From positions 23,075,727 through 23,139,726 of the forward strand of contig CM043703.1 of NCBI GenBank assembly GCA_023935145.1: a DNA stretch of 64,000 nucleotides, in the 5' to 3' direction. This DNA is from Bretschneidera sinensis (lineage: Eukaryota; Streptophyta; Magnoliopsida; Brassicales; Akaniaceae). Below the pieces are notes generated by a model. It saw only the letters and a program-made list of their open reading frames with translations. It was not told the origin of the DNA and searched no databases. Shown piece by piece: positions 42,840 through 55,219 of the stretch. A program made the position numbers and the translations under genes. Position 1 is the stretch's first letter. Every line of letters begins with the position of its first letter.

Positions 42840-43900
42840 AATAAAAAAAAGGCAATACACCGCTTGGTAGATCCTCATGGAGCTGGAGCACGTGAAATAT
42901 ATGGTAGAGCAATAGTTCAACCGAAGATAGAAATAAAGAGAAAATTAAAGACCTTAATAGTGATGGCATGTGATTTAAATATTTGATTTTTTAGTGTTTC
43001 GCTGTCATCCGTTCTCTCAATATTCACGTTTAGGAAATGATGAAAACTTCAAGTCGAAAAGAGTGTAAACCTAAATATATGTTGAGAAAAGGAAGAAATT
43101 AGAAAAAAAGAAAAAGAAAAGAAACATATGGCGAGAGATTCAAATTAAGAAAATTAATAAAACAAAAAAAATGAAAACATATACGTCATATATGACATGA
43201 CAATTTAAGATCTAAAGTGAGAATGAAGTTTGAGAGGAGTCTATTTTGAGAAACAAATCTATTTTGGTAAAAAGTCAAATTAAGCTTTATTTGGGATTGT
43301 TGTAACGTTTCATAAAAATGCAGTGGTAAAAATATTGTGAGATCAGGGTAATATTGTTTGGTAAAATACATTTTCATATTTAAATTTAATAATTAAACTG
43401 TTTGGTAAAATTAACTGTGAAAATATTGTAGTTGTATAAATGTGTAAAATAGACATAGTAACGAAAGATTATACAAATAAGTATTTTGATGAAAAAAGCT
43501 TTGAGACAATTCATAATTTTGTATTAATAATTGTTTGTATGATATATTTTTTAATGATTAGTCATGTCACAAAAATATGGACATGCCATATATATATGAC
43601 ATAATAAAAAAGAATACAGTGATTTTATTTAAGAGAACCACAAAAATATGCTCATACCATAAAAGAGACCTAGCTTTTCAAAATGTGGAATACTTGGAAT
43701 TGGCCACAGTCTTTAATCAACACGATTTGACATAATACTTATCCAAACACATATTTTGAAATAGTGAGATAAGAAAAAGGAATTTTGACACCCCACCTTT
43801 TATTATCATTTTTTTATTATATAAAAGGTCGCAAATAAAATTATAAAAGGTACAAAACCCCTAATCCCTTATTAAAATTACACATCCAAAATAAAGATGC
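42840..43900. other. Intergenic DNA, nothing recognised
   Basis: AT-rich, downstream side of the isomerase pseudogene. Confidence 0.4.
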
Positions 43901-43907
43901 CCTTTGT

Positions 43908-44513
43908 TTATAGCTTTGATCCAGAGCTCCTCATCCCTCTATCCACAGTCTCATTAAACTCAATCTTATCCAAAACCTCTCTCAAAAGTGCCACCCTATT
44001 CTAACCGTACACGTGTCCATCCTACCCCCTCCCCACCAAGTCGTTGCCTAACCTAATTGCTGCCTGAACGGTCTCCTCAGCGCTGTCATGGGCCGAGTCG
44101 AAAAATCCCATCTCCACTCCGTCCTTAGCCGTCACTTTAGCGGCTTTCAACACCACAACACGCTGAGCTGCCGGCGCACCGATCTTCAGCTGGATCAAAG
44201 CCACGAACCAAGCTGAAATGACGAGCCCGATAACCACCTCGCTCATGTAGAGAAAGCCTCTGTCTTTCCGTATGATAACATAGTCGTGGCTTATAGCCAA
44301 AATGAAGCCGACGGCTGATGTGTGTCTTGAGACGATCGCGATTGTAGGCATGGGGAGAGAGATGAGGTCGGCAACGAGTAAACATAGCTTGGAGTCCATA
44401 AGTTGGGCGCGAGAAAAGGAAGACTGGGCCCATACGAGATCATAGCTGTTGGAGAAAAACTTGCTCTTGGATGTGGTAATGGGTGCCGAGCATGGGGACG
44501 TAATAAGCTTCTA
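43908..44513 (-). pseudogene. Peroxisomal delta3,delta2-enoyl-CoA isomerase pseudogene
   Basis: One minus-strand frame runs from about 44505 to TAA 43908. It reads KFFSNSYDLVWAQSS, VADLISLPMPTIAIVS, FILAISHDYVIIRKDRGFLYMSEV and FDSAHDSAEETVQAAIRLG. These are crotonase-fold blocks of the plant ECI family (fatty acid beta-oxidation, shifting double bonds of unsaturated acyl-CoA). It ends ..SGSKL, a type 1 peroxisome signal. TAG codons at 44022-44024 and about 44001-44003 break the tail. The N-terminal third is missing, cut by the LTR that begins at 44520. No intron is seen; plant ECI genes are, as I recall, often intronless, so this need not be a retrocopy. Confidence 0.85.
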
Positions 44514-44519
44514 AATGTA

Positions 44520-46051
44520 TGTTTTAACTCGCAAGTGCACAAGATCAAACAAATAGTATGGCTAGCAAATACAAGATCATTCCCACGAGGATTGGATTAA
44601 TTGTATTTCAATATAATTTCCTAAAGCTTCTATCTAAATGAAACAAAAAATAACATATTTGAATAAACAATAAAGATTGCACTAGTGAAAGAAAACCATA
44701 AAATAGTTTTGAAACTAGAATTGAAATAATGAAAAAATAAGTTAAGGCTTTGATATTCACCACTAATCATTTTCTTTAAAGTAAACGACTTGCACAATGC
44801 TACAAACTAGATTTAGATGCTTAATGTTTACCAACCTAAGGGCATGATTTCTACTCATTAGGCTATTGATTTCCCTAAGTAACAAGTTAGGCATGGGTGC
44901 CTACTCTAACTCTTTTCATTCTCAAAGTATTTAGCATGGTATCTACTAAGTTGCACTTCAAAAAAGCATAAAACAATGGAAATAAACAAACACACGAAAC
45001 CTTGAACATGGTATCTATTCTGGTTTTTCACGTTGATTAATCCCAAGAACCCATAATTGGTTTCTTCGTCACTTAGTGTAGGCACAAGACTCGGTCATCT
45101 AAATTTATCTAGATGAAAATCTCCATACAACACATGTATATGATGATCAAGCATAACACATAAACCGTATGAAGAATGAAATAAAACTAGGAATTAATCA
45201 ATTAAGCATCACAAAAAAAAAAAACGTAACAAAGCAAATCGAAATCCTTAAGAAAATATGACTAGAGCTTCAATCGAGCCCTAACTAAAATATTTAGTTA
45301 CATATAATTCTAATGAAAAATATCCTCATCATAAAAAAAATAGATAAAAGAAAGAAAAAAAAACTCCTCTATGATGATAATCCTCAGAGAACAAGAGCTC
45401 CCATGCGTGAAGACGGCCACTGTAAAAGAAAATATAGTGAAAAAAACTCTTCTCTTTTTGGTCTCTTAAACATGTATTTATAGAACCCTAAACAAAACCC
45501 TAGTAATTGAACATGTGCCTATTTTTGTTTTTCTGATTTTTCCCTAGACTTATTTAGGTACTCAACTTCCTTTTCTAGCCGTGCAAATCCCAAAAAAGAA
45601 ATTGGAATTTAATAGCTCATTCACATCTGTCACTTTGAAATCACGCACAACCTGATCTTTGTCTACTAAAACTGCAATAACTTTTTCTAGAAAAATAATA
45701 TTTATGAGCCGTAAAATTCTCCAGAAAATAGACATCTGGATCTTTCCAAGAATATATGGCTTATCTCCTAGTTCTTTCTGAATCAATATAGTTTAATCCA
45801 CAAAAATGATTGATTTGTACGGGTAATTCTGGCAATTTAGTGAAGCTTTTTTTCACCCTTTGCTAATGACAACATGACTTAGCGAAATACTCAATTTATC
45901 TTTAACAATCTAGAAATGATGGGTTTTGTTACACTCCTCTTGGAAAACTTGAAAGCATGTAAAACACTACAAAAGAACAAATTGTAACAAGGCTAAATAA
46001 TTAACGTATGCAAATTAAGGGGCTTGAATGTGTGACATTCAGTGCTTATCA
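44520..46051 (-). repeat. 3' LTR of a minus-strand gypsy remnant
   Basis: The minus strand begins TGATAAGCACTGAATG right after a polypurine tract (aagtttgggggtg) and ends GCACTTGCGAGTTAAAACA at 44520. It is related to the plus-strand LTR at 50648-51892. About 1.53 kb. Confidence 0.75.
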
Positions 46052-46592
46052 CACCCCCAAACTTATATATTGCTAGTCCCTTAGCAATACAAAACTGAAA
46101 ATAAAATAACTACCTACTTCTGTCTTTCGTGAGGTGTACGATTGCATTTAGCATATGCAATAAGCCTTTTAAACCCCTAGGCATTCCTAAAGGACAAGTG
46201 AAGTCTCGTGAGGGTTTAACAGAAATGCTACCCACAAACATTTATGTCACAATAATGTTATCAAGAAGAATATAGAATCACACCAACAATGTTTTTCATT
46301 CATTAACAAGCTTAAATTGACAAACTCCATTTTCAAGACATCTAAAAGAATTCAAAATCCAATCACTCACAGCTGGCTAGCAAAGACTTTACAAGATCAA
46401 CTAGTGTAAAGTGAATTATCACATAATCCTGGAGTTTCAACTCAATCCTAATATGTATATATCATTATCTCAAAATTCAGTGGAATCTCCATCAAATAAA
46501 TGACTAAGGTAATATCACAACAGATATGATGACTTCATTTCTCATTTTTTTAATTAATTAATTTTTTTATTTAAATGTAGGCTATGCAATGT
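46052..46592 (-). mobile_element. 3' noncoding part of the gypsy remnant (left piece)
   Basis: Spacer between polypurine tract and integrase, with the 'cccccaaacttatatattgctagtccc' block typical of this class. Interrupted at 46592 by the solo LTR and resumed at 48547. Confidence 0.55.
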
Positions 46593-48546
46593 TGTAACGA
46601 CCCATCCCAGGTTAGCCACCCTCGAGACGGTGTCACCACATTTTGAAGATCCCAGCACGACACATATATGCAACAATAAAAATTTATCAACTGCAATTAT
46701 TTACATCAATCCTCAACCATTAACAGGGGAGATACATCATTTAGATTTTAACTTAAACATTATATGCAACATAATATGCATGAATATTTACAAATATTTT
46801 TTTCCTCATTAGTCTGAGGATGTAGACCACGTGACTTACAGATAATAAATCCGTCTGAATCTCAGCTTACCAACTATTTGTCCTGCCTGCTGCCTAAAAT
46901 CATTTAACATTAAGGGATGGGCTTCACAAGCTCAGCGAATTAAATTTACTAAAAGTATTCAATTCGTATAAATAGTCTTTTAATATTTAATCATTTATAT
47001 CTCATATAACTTGATAATAGTATTCTATTATCACTACACATATCGTAAGTCTCATTCTCTATCAATCTCTTCTTCTTATATATTTGTTCCCCCTTAAAAC
47101 CATCAATTATCTCATAATTACCTCGTTATGAGGTTCACAACATATAGTTTACCATTTAGATAGTTCTTATCATATCATACTTCTATGTTTCTTTCTCATC
47201 ATAATTGTCTCTTTGTGAGACTCATTCATCTATAAATTTAAATTAACAAACAACACTTCAGCATTTCAGTAATACAATCAATATTTAAAATAGATGCAAT
47301 GCATGAATTATTATTAGGGAACGTCTTCCCACATGTCGACATGTTTTTATCTTAGACAGGCCCTCTCCCGATTCTTTTATTTCTAGCATATACCGGTTGT
47401 CACGGTTTTTCATTTAGACCGACCCCCTCTCGGTTCTTTTATTTCATACATATGCATATGAACAATGATATGAAATATGCATATGAACAATAATATAACA
47501 ACAAACACGTAATTAGTCATTAAATTTAGCTATCCTGCCTTTTCTCAAATTACTATTTGATCGATTTCACAGATTTCTTCTCCTCATATATCACATAAAT
47601 TTATCAACCATAAGTCATCAAGAATTTCATTTATCCTCTTCATTATTTAATCGACTCATTATTCCAATAATATTACTTCTCATATAATAACTTTCCATAT
47701 ATCAAGTATACTTATCATACCCATCAAATAACTTTCATCTATTATCAAATCATAGGTTAATAAGTTATTCAAATATTATCACTATATATTTCATATTTAT
47801 CTTGATTACTTAAATTAAATCTAACTCACCACGTAGCACTTAAAGTTACCCGTAGACCACCTTCTTGCCTTTCCTGCTCCTCTAAGTAATTTTCTCTGGT
47901 TGCTGATCGTCAACACCTGACATAATATTCATATTAAATTCTAATTTATTCTTCAATTCTTCCATAATTCACACCCTTTGAAAATTCTCACTTTGAATTC
48001 CGGGAATTTCATGTATGCTAAATTTCAAAAAATAAACTTCACGTTATTACCTTATGTTTTTCTTAAAGCTTCCCGTGATTCTCTATGAAATTCTCCCATA
48101 AACCCCTTCAAAATTTTACTCTTTCAACCTTTTTTTCGGTCCCCAAGTGTTTAAAGAAATATAGTAGTTTAGATTTGAGATTGAAGAAAACCAAACAGGA
48201 TTTGGTAAACTAATAAAACAATTCAATATAAATAAATGGAATTATGGGGCACCGCACCGCTTTCCACTGTTTTGCTCCTGCCCCAAATTGGTTAGTGTCC
48301 ATGGTTTTGTTGTTGATGCAACAGCTGGACTTCCAGGTGTTGCATACTACCACCTTTTTTTTTGAAAAACTTTTTCTTTTCTTTTCTTTTACCTTTTCCT
48401 TTTTCTTTTTTCCCCTTTGTCTGGATGAATTTTTTTAAGAATTGTTTTATAAAAATTAAATCTTTCACATATATGTATTATTTTAACTCCATATCATATT
48501 TATTAAATTATTTCTTTACTCTTTCTTTACTAATACGGGTATTACA
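46593..48546 (+). mobile_element. Solo LTR, about 1.95 kb, TGTAACGACCC type
   Basis: It starts TGTAACGACCCATCCCAGG and ends CGGGTATTACA, giving inverted TGTAA/TTACA ends. Flanks AATGT (46588-46592) and AATGC (48547-48551) look like a target duplication with one change. No internal coding sequence. The orientation is assigned by the TGTAACGACCC start known from plant gypsy LTRs. Confidence 0.7.
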
Positions 48547-49473
48547 AATGCTTAGCTCCCTTAAGCTTTCTAATTGAGCCATGTATCGAGTGTTAGGCCA
48601 GTGACTCCCAAACCAAATGACTTTAGGGCACTAGGTGTAAAGTACCATAAAACTTACTAACTCGAGCCAAAAAGGCTACAAAGCTAAAATAGCCATGTCA
48701 TTAACCAATCCAAACCATTCACCTTTTGATGAGAACACTCATTACTTGGTGGCAAGAGGCCCGATTACTCAGCAAACAATTTAGAAAAGTCATTATTCAT
48801 CATTGTTCATCATGGCATTATTCATTGCCAATAAATCATGCCAATGTCATTCATCTAATAAAGCATCTGACCGAACTCAAGATTTTGAAAACAAGCATCA
48901 TTAGTTCTTCATTTCATACCCCACAGATCATATACTAATGTGTTCGTTGTGAAATCAAGAAGAAACATGTGAAGTGTCCTAAACCAAAAGTAAGTAACCA
49001 AACTTAGATTTTCTATTGAATTGATCATGTGTTAAAAAATTTAGGCTCGCCAATGAAATCAAATCACAGTTTCAATTTAATCAAATTCTTACAGATAACA
49101 CTATTTGGGCGATCAAACAGGTGCACAATGTTCACATAAGGACATACAATTGTTTTTCCACACCCCTAAACTTAAATGACATATTGTCCTCAATGTGTAG
49201 TAAGAGATACAATACCGAGAGGAAAAATAAAAGTGGTGAAGGGTAAAGCTCCTTAGAAAACACTTATATTGAAAAATCAAAGCTAAAAAAAAAAACCTAG
49301 CATAAATGTGCATAAGATGGCGAGAAACAAAAACAAAAACGAAACACAAAAAGAGGTTTTTTTTTTAATTAAGCATGATGGAGTCTGAAATGAAAAAAAA
49401 ATCAAGAACACGCAAATTGGGCTACCTCCCAAGTAGTGCTAAGTCTATAATCTTCAGCCAGACCGTGTGACTC
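48547..49473 (-). mobile_element. Gypsy remnant, region downstream of integrase
   Basis: Noncoding. It contains cacacccctaaacttaaatgacat and 'ttgtcctcaatgtg', motifs also seen in the Athila-like spacer at 54850. Confidence 0.5.
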
Positions 49474-50455
49474 TCATGCCATGTACTGGACGGATTGGAG
49501 AATCACATCCTCATCTCTAGGCTTAAAGTTCATTTCAATGTAATGCTTCACTCCATGTCCATTCACCTTGAATGTCTGATTTTTCTCTATACTATGAACC
49601 TCTAAAGCTCCATGAGGAAAAACGTTGGTGACAACATAAAGACCATACCACCTAAACTTGAGCTTACCAAGGAAGAGTCTTAATTTCGAATTGTAGAGCA
49701 GCACCTTCTGTCCTACATGAAACTACTTCCTGATAAGCTACTTATCATGATATACCTTGGTTTTTTCTTTGTATAGCTTGGCATTCTCATATGCATCATG
49801 CCTCAACTCTTCAAGTTCATTCAGCTGTAGCTTTCTCTTGTCACCTGCTTGTTTCATATCAAAATTGAATTTCTTGATGGCCTAGTTAACTCTATGGTCC
49901 AACTCCAGTGGTAGGTGACATGTCTTCCCAAAAACCAACCGATATGGGGATATACCAATAGGGGTTTTGTATGTAGTCCTATAAGCCCACAATGCATCAT
50001 TCAAGCGTAGATACCAATCCTTCTTACTAGTATTCACTGTTTTTTCTAGGATTCTTTTGATCTCTCATTTGCTTATCTCCACTTGACCATTGGTTTGAGG
50101 ATGATATGGGGTGCCAACCTTATACGTGATCCCATATTTTTTTTATCAAAGAAGTAAAAAGCTGGTTGTTGAAGTGGCTACCTCCATCACTGATTATTGC
50201 CCTTGGTGTCCCAAACCTAGTAAAAATGTTATCCTGCAAGAACTTCACAACAACTTTGTGATCATTAGTTTTTGAGGGGACAGCCTTAGCCCATTTAAAC
50301 ACGTAATCCACACCCACAATAATATATAAATAACCAAATGAGTTAGGGGACCCATGAAGTCAATACCCCACACATCAAAGAGCTCTACCACTTTTTGCAA
50401 TGGCATCTGATTTCTGGAAGAGATGCTACCTGTCCTCTGGCATCTATCATGTAGA
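49474..50455 (-). pseudogene. Ty3/gypsy integrase remnant
   Basis: Minus-strand frames give the zinc-finger end [16 protein letters not shown] (50430), [14 protein letters not shown] (50370) and the core [21 protein letters not shown] (50310). [17 protein letters not shown] follows at 50200, and the C-terminal LLYNSKLRLFLGKLKFRWYG at 49690. Stops and shifts separate them. Upstream pol and gag are missing beyond 50455. Confidence 0.88.
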
Positions 50456-50647
50456 CTGAGGTTCCAACCCAAGAGGGGGGTGAATTGGGTTTTTAAGAAC
50501 TTTCACTAATTATTTGCAAGTTTATAAAAACAGTTAAATGCACAAGCGTATAAACAAATAACGTGCTTTAAATAAAAGAGTTTAAGGAATAGAAAGTGCA
50601 AACACAGTTTATAGTGGTTCGACAATATCAGATTCGTTCCGACCCTA
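50456..50647. mobile_element. Short LTR-element fragment
   Basis: It contains ccaacccaagaggggggtgaattggg and cacagtttatagtggttcg, phrases common at plant LTR-element ends. It is cut by the gypsy LTR starting at 50648. Identity uncertain. Confidence 0.35.
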
Positions 50648-51892
50648 TGATAAGTGCTTAAATATTCATATTTAAGCCCCTTAATTTAAAGTTGTTAAGC
50701 TCTTTATTTATGTATTTTAGTATATTCTACTTCTTTTTTTTGTTTTCTGTGCTTTTTACAGGTTTTTGAAGAAAAGATAACATTTTGGTGTTCTAAGGAA
50801 GAAAACTGAAAATCTGGAACCTACTAAGTTCGATCGAGCGCAAGCTATTTGTGATTGAGTGCACAAGCACTCGTGCGCATACCTAAAAGGCTCGAGCGCA
50901 TGGTGCACCCATGCACTCGAGCACAGAAGCACGCGATCAAACGCATGCGCACATAGAGGCGGTAGAGCCAGTTTTGGAAAGAAGTCTCCGGATCTTATTT
51001 TGAAAATTAGGGTTTCGAGGCACCCTTAGAACCCTATATATAGGCTTGTAAAACACAGAAAAAATACTTTCGATTTTTGCTTTGGAATTGTAAGCTTTGC
51101 AAGAGAATTGACGACTCTTCTCTTAGGTTTATTCTCTCCCCTTTATTTTTATTTTGTGAATATGTTTAGCATCACAACCATGTGTAACTAAACCCTAATA
51201 AGGGCTTGGTTGAAGCCCTAATTATGTTTAACCAATAATTCAGTATTGGTGCCTTTGCAATATTTATGCTGTGATTCTTGATTTGATTAATGCCTGTTTT
51301 TATTTAAATTCCTCATATGTGTGTGTCTGATCAACGTATGCATGTGGTATGGATTGGTTAGTTGAATCAATTTGGATGACTGAGTCCTGGGTTCAACAAT
51401 AGTAATAAAAGAAATCCACGCCGGATTCTTGGGTTAATCAACATGGGAAACCAGGAGCGAACCAAGCCCTAGGTCTCTTGTGGTTATCGATTTCCATAGA
51501 TCTTATGCTCTCTTAAGGAACAATTCAGTATACACCATGTTGAATCCCTTAAGAGAGAAAAAAGTTAGAGTATACACCATACCTAACTCGTTGCTTAGGG
51601 AAATCAATAGCTTAAGGACTGGACCAAGCCCTTAGGTTGACAAACATTAGGTATTCATAGCATAAGTAAAACACTGGCATATTGTTTTGTTGGGGTAGCA
51701 TGATTAGTGGTGGATACCAAGTCCCTACGCATTTATAATTATTATTTCAAACTCAATATTTATTTCTCATTATATATCTTTTTTTTTATTACTGCGAAAC
51801 TGATTCTAAAATGAAATTCACCATTCCTGTGAAGATGATCTCGCATTTGCACACTATGCTATTGTTGACCTTGTGCACTTGCAAGTAAAACA
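50648..51892 (+). repeat. 5' LTR of a plus-strand gypsy element
   Basis: It starts TGATAAGTGCTTAAATATT and ends TTGCAAGTAAAACA. It shares TGATAAG, AAGCCCCTTAATTT and TTGTGCACTTGC with the minus LTR at 44520-46051. A primer site lies 50 bp downstream. The LTR centre has many GATCGAGCGC-type words. Confidence 0.8.
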
Positions 51893-52189
51893 AGTTCGAT
51901 TATTTGCTTAATAATTTAGGTAGATAAATGTTCAACAAGTTTTTGGTACCATTGTCGAGGATTGCGCTAAATTTCTTTTTGAAATTATTTTCGTTAGTTT
52001 TATTTTATTTTATTTCTTTACTCTTTTTTGTTTATATTTTATTTATCAAAAACCTAATTTTTCTTCTTTTCGTTTTCTGTTTTCTTCTGTTTCAGGTCTG
52101 CAGCAGTGCTGTTTCTGGCCTTGCGATCGAGTGCAAACTCAAGTGAGATCGAGCGCACTATTGCGATCGCGCATAGTACCTTGTGTGCT
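51893..52189 (+). mobile_element. Leader of the plus-strand gypsy element, interrupted
   Basis: Leader sequence after the 5' LTR, broken at 52189 by the minus-strand Athila-like element. The sequence after 63943 (ctcgctcgagtgcaaatag...) has the same composition and probably continues it. Confidence 0.6.
51943..51965 (+). other. Primer-binding site of the plus-strand gypsy element
   Basis: ttggtaccattgtcgaggattg resembles the tRNA-Asp-type site TGGCGCCGTTGCCGGGGA known from Athila/Tat elements, with several changes. Confidence 0.55.
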
Positions 52190-53481
52190 TGATTACACTC
52201 AAACTAATACGTGGTTATTGTGTATAGTTGAGGTGTCGATCCCATGAGGAAAAGCGATCTATAAAGGAAAAATACAAACCTTAACACGAACGATAACAAT
52301 CAAGTGAGAAAATATGAATTTTGATAATGAAGTAATTATGAGAAAATTGTGTAAATAGATTGAAGAATATAATAAAAAAAATAACAAGGTTCTGGGAATC
52401 CACCTTAGGTCGTTGCCTTATTCCAATCTTGATTTAGTTGTTTTTATCTCGATTGCAAGTTTCACATCCTAAACAGACAATCGACAAATATTCAATCAAA
52501 GCAGATGTAAACCCTAATGTAATTGATATGAATTACTCTTTACTTTTGATTTAAGCACACATGACCTATCCTATAGATTTATCAAGAAACGACAATATAT
52601 CTGAATGACGATATCACAGTAATGGACAAACCTAAAAGATAAATCTACCGGACTCAATCACATCCAAACAATCTTGACATAAGAAGAGCATGACTAGACT
52701 TATATCGAGGAGAAAGATATAATCATTGGATTAAGAAAAAAACTTCTAATTAAATTAAAGAGTAAATCATAACAATGTTTTGACAATAAATCCCAACTAC
52801 AATTGAATCAATAAAGGAAAATAAGAACAACTACACCTAAGGATTCATCCCTTCGCCTTGCTTGAAGATTAGTTGGCCATGGAGTTCATGCTTGAACACT
52901 TTGATGGAGAGTGTGGTAGCATTCTTGGGTTTTCCAGTCTTGATGATTTCTCTGTTATCAAACTCTAAGTGATCTATTTATAATACAAAAGGTCCAAGGG
53001 TCTTTTTGGGTTTAAACCATCATTAAAGTCCTAATTAGGTCATGACACGGAGCAAGGGATCTTGTGCACGCCGCAGCTCTGCCTGATCTTTGGTGAGGTA
53101 AGCTTCTGGGTGCTGAGGCCCTGTCTGGTCCAGGCTGTGGCGCATGCTAAAGACTTCCTTGTTCTTTTGGGCTTGGTTATGGAGGCTGAGGCTTCGACTT
53201 CTTCATGCCGCAGTGCCCATACTTTAAGACTTGGTTTCTCTTCATTTTGTTCTTCTGCAACCATGCCCTCACTCGAATGTACATCAAAGCATCACGCTTT
53301 AAGCTATGTTAGTTTTCCATCTCTTTTGAACTCAAAGTACCTGAAAATGCACCGAAATAAGTCAATGATCCAAGAATATCACTTTAGAGTTATTAAGGTA
53401 TAAAAGTGTAATTCAAACCTCGATTAACCCTAAAATGCTAACAAATAATTACTGTTACGATGCATTTTATGACTCTCATCA
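52190..53481 (-). repeat. 3' LTR of the Athila-like element
   Basis: On the minus strand it starts TGATGAGAGTCATAAAATGC and ends GTTTGAGTGTAATCA. About 1.29 kb. Several CpG sites of the 5' LTR are TpG or CpA here (e.g. ccgcagctctg against ccgcggctctg). Confidence 0.9.
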
Positions 53482-55219
53482 TAACCCCCAACTAGCTTAT
53501 TGCTAGTCCCTAGCAATTCAAGCGAAAATAAGACAATATGAAATGAATTTTTTGGTAGGAATCAAACAAAGTAAAGCAATGTTAGCGTTAATCCAAGAGT
53601 AATTCACCTTTTGTCTCAAAAATCGTACATAACACACAGCACATAGAATCATTAAATATCACCCAAGTCCAAAAGTAATCCAAACATCAATCATAAAATT
53701 GTTATCGACTCTTAACATTCATCTTACCACAATCTTTTAATCCGAACACCCAGATGATTTTATGCATAACATTCATGAATACAAGTCTTGGCCTCTAAAA
53801 TATTTAATTTGTGTGACATCAATCACAAAAGACAAGCTCCATAAGCTCACTTTTCAAATCACTCTCCACTATTGTAGAAAAATCACACTACCTTGGATCA
53901 ATAGGTCTTTAATAAGCTTGTAACATTAGGCTAAGGTAAAGATTAAGAAAGAATGGGAAGGTTTCAACAAATAAAAGAACTTAGTCTCTTAGCTTTAAAC
54001 ACAACCTTCTTTAAGCACTAGATAACCTTACTTCAACACCCAACTCTTTCAACCATTTTTTCGAGCATTTTTCTCAATAAATCACCACTTTTTTTCTTTT
54101 CTTCTTTCTTTGCCATAATTCACTTTTTTATTATTATTTTAGCATAAGACCATTCACCTTCTTTTTCATTATTTTCTTTTTCTTTTCTTTTCCACAACCC
54201 CCAATTTATCTCCTTTAATGTACTTGGGTTATGGTAGTAATATTTTTTTTTTCATATTTTTATCCTTAGTCCTCTCAAGTACTTCTCAATAAATGTGTAT
54301 GACTAAGTTCTCTTAAAAGAAAGGTAAGGATAGAATATTTTTGGGCTCATAGAGGTGAGTAAATTGGTTATTGAAAGAAACAAGGCTCAAATTCTTTTTC
54401 AAGAAAAAGGCTCAAACAGGTGACTAGCGATAGATATAGCAGGGGTAAGTTTGAAAGGCTCAAACGGTCCAAAAATGACCTACATCATATCCTAAGTAGT
54501 GTGTATTCTAGGAATTCGCCTCAAGTGATTATCAAATAAGTTCTAGAGCTTGTCGAGACCGCAAAAGTATTTACAAAACAATCACACATAAAACTTCTCT
54601 AAACGTTTTAGACTAAACATGCAATCTTACCGCAATTTAGAGTCTCAAACCAAATGAAGATTGACACTTAAATTATTCTCAAACTAAAGCAAGATTTAAC
54701 CTCTTCTAAACGCTATATGCTATCTCAATTAAGTTTATATCATTGACATGTGAATTAACTCTAAGGATTAACACAAAGCATGCTAAAAACAAACAAAAAG
54801 GGAAAGTGACACCAAGCAGTTCAATGGAAAAAAGAAATATGTTTCCTCCACCCCCAACTTAAAAATTGCATTGACCTCAATGTGAAAGAAAAGGTAAAGG
54901 AAACTCCCTTTGTAAGCAAAAGTGCACAGAAGCTGAAAATTGTGCACCACCATTTGAACTGTATGCCGTGCTTCTTACTGAAATTTTGATCTATAACATA
55001 GAACAAAACAAACAAAAAGAAAGCAACTGCGGTGTAACATTAAGATTCCCACCGTATGTTAGGTTAACACATGAAATGGAAATAAATAAAAAATAAAATA
55101 AAGTACGAAAAATAAAATAAAATAACGAAAAGAAAGACACAACAAATGTTAGTACAGTTATCCAATAATAATAAGAAAAAATAAAATAAAAGGGGACAAA
55201 CAAGATATAACCAAAAACT
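53482..55219 (-). mobile_element. 3' noncoding spacer of the Athila-like element
   Basis: A long AT-rich spacer between the post-pol ORF and the polypurine tract, as usual in Athila. Poly-T/C stretches at 54085-54260. No coding frame supported. Confidence 0.6.

Noticed and set aside
44137..44548. Overlapping 98- and 85-codon minus-strand frames
   Set aside because: Shadow frames of the isomerase relic; only the frame with the crotonase-family blocks is meaningful.
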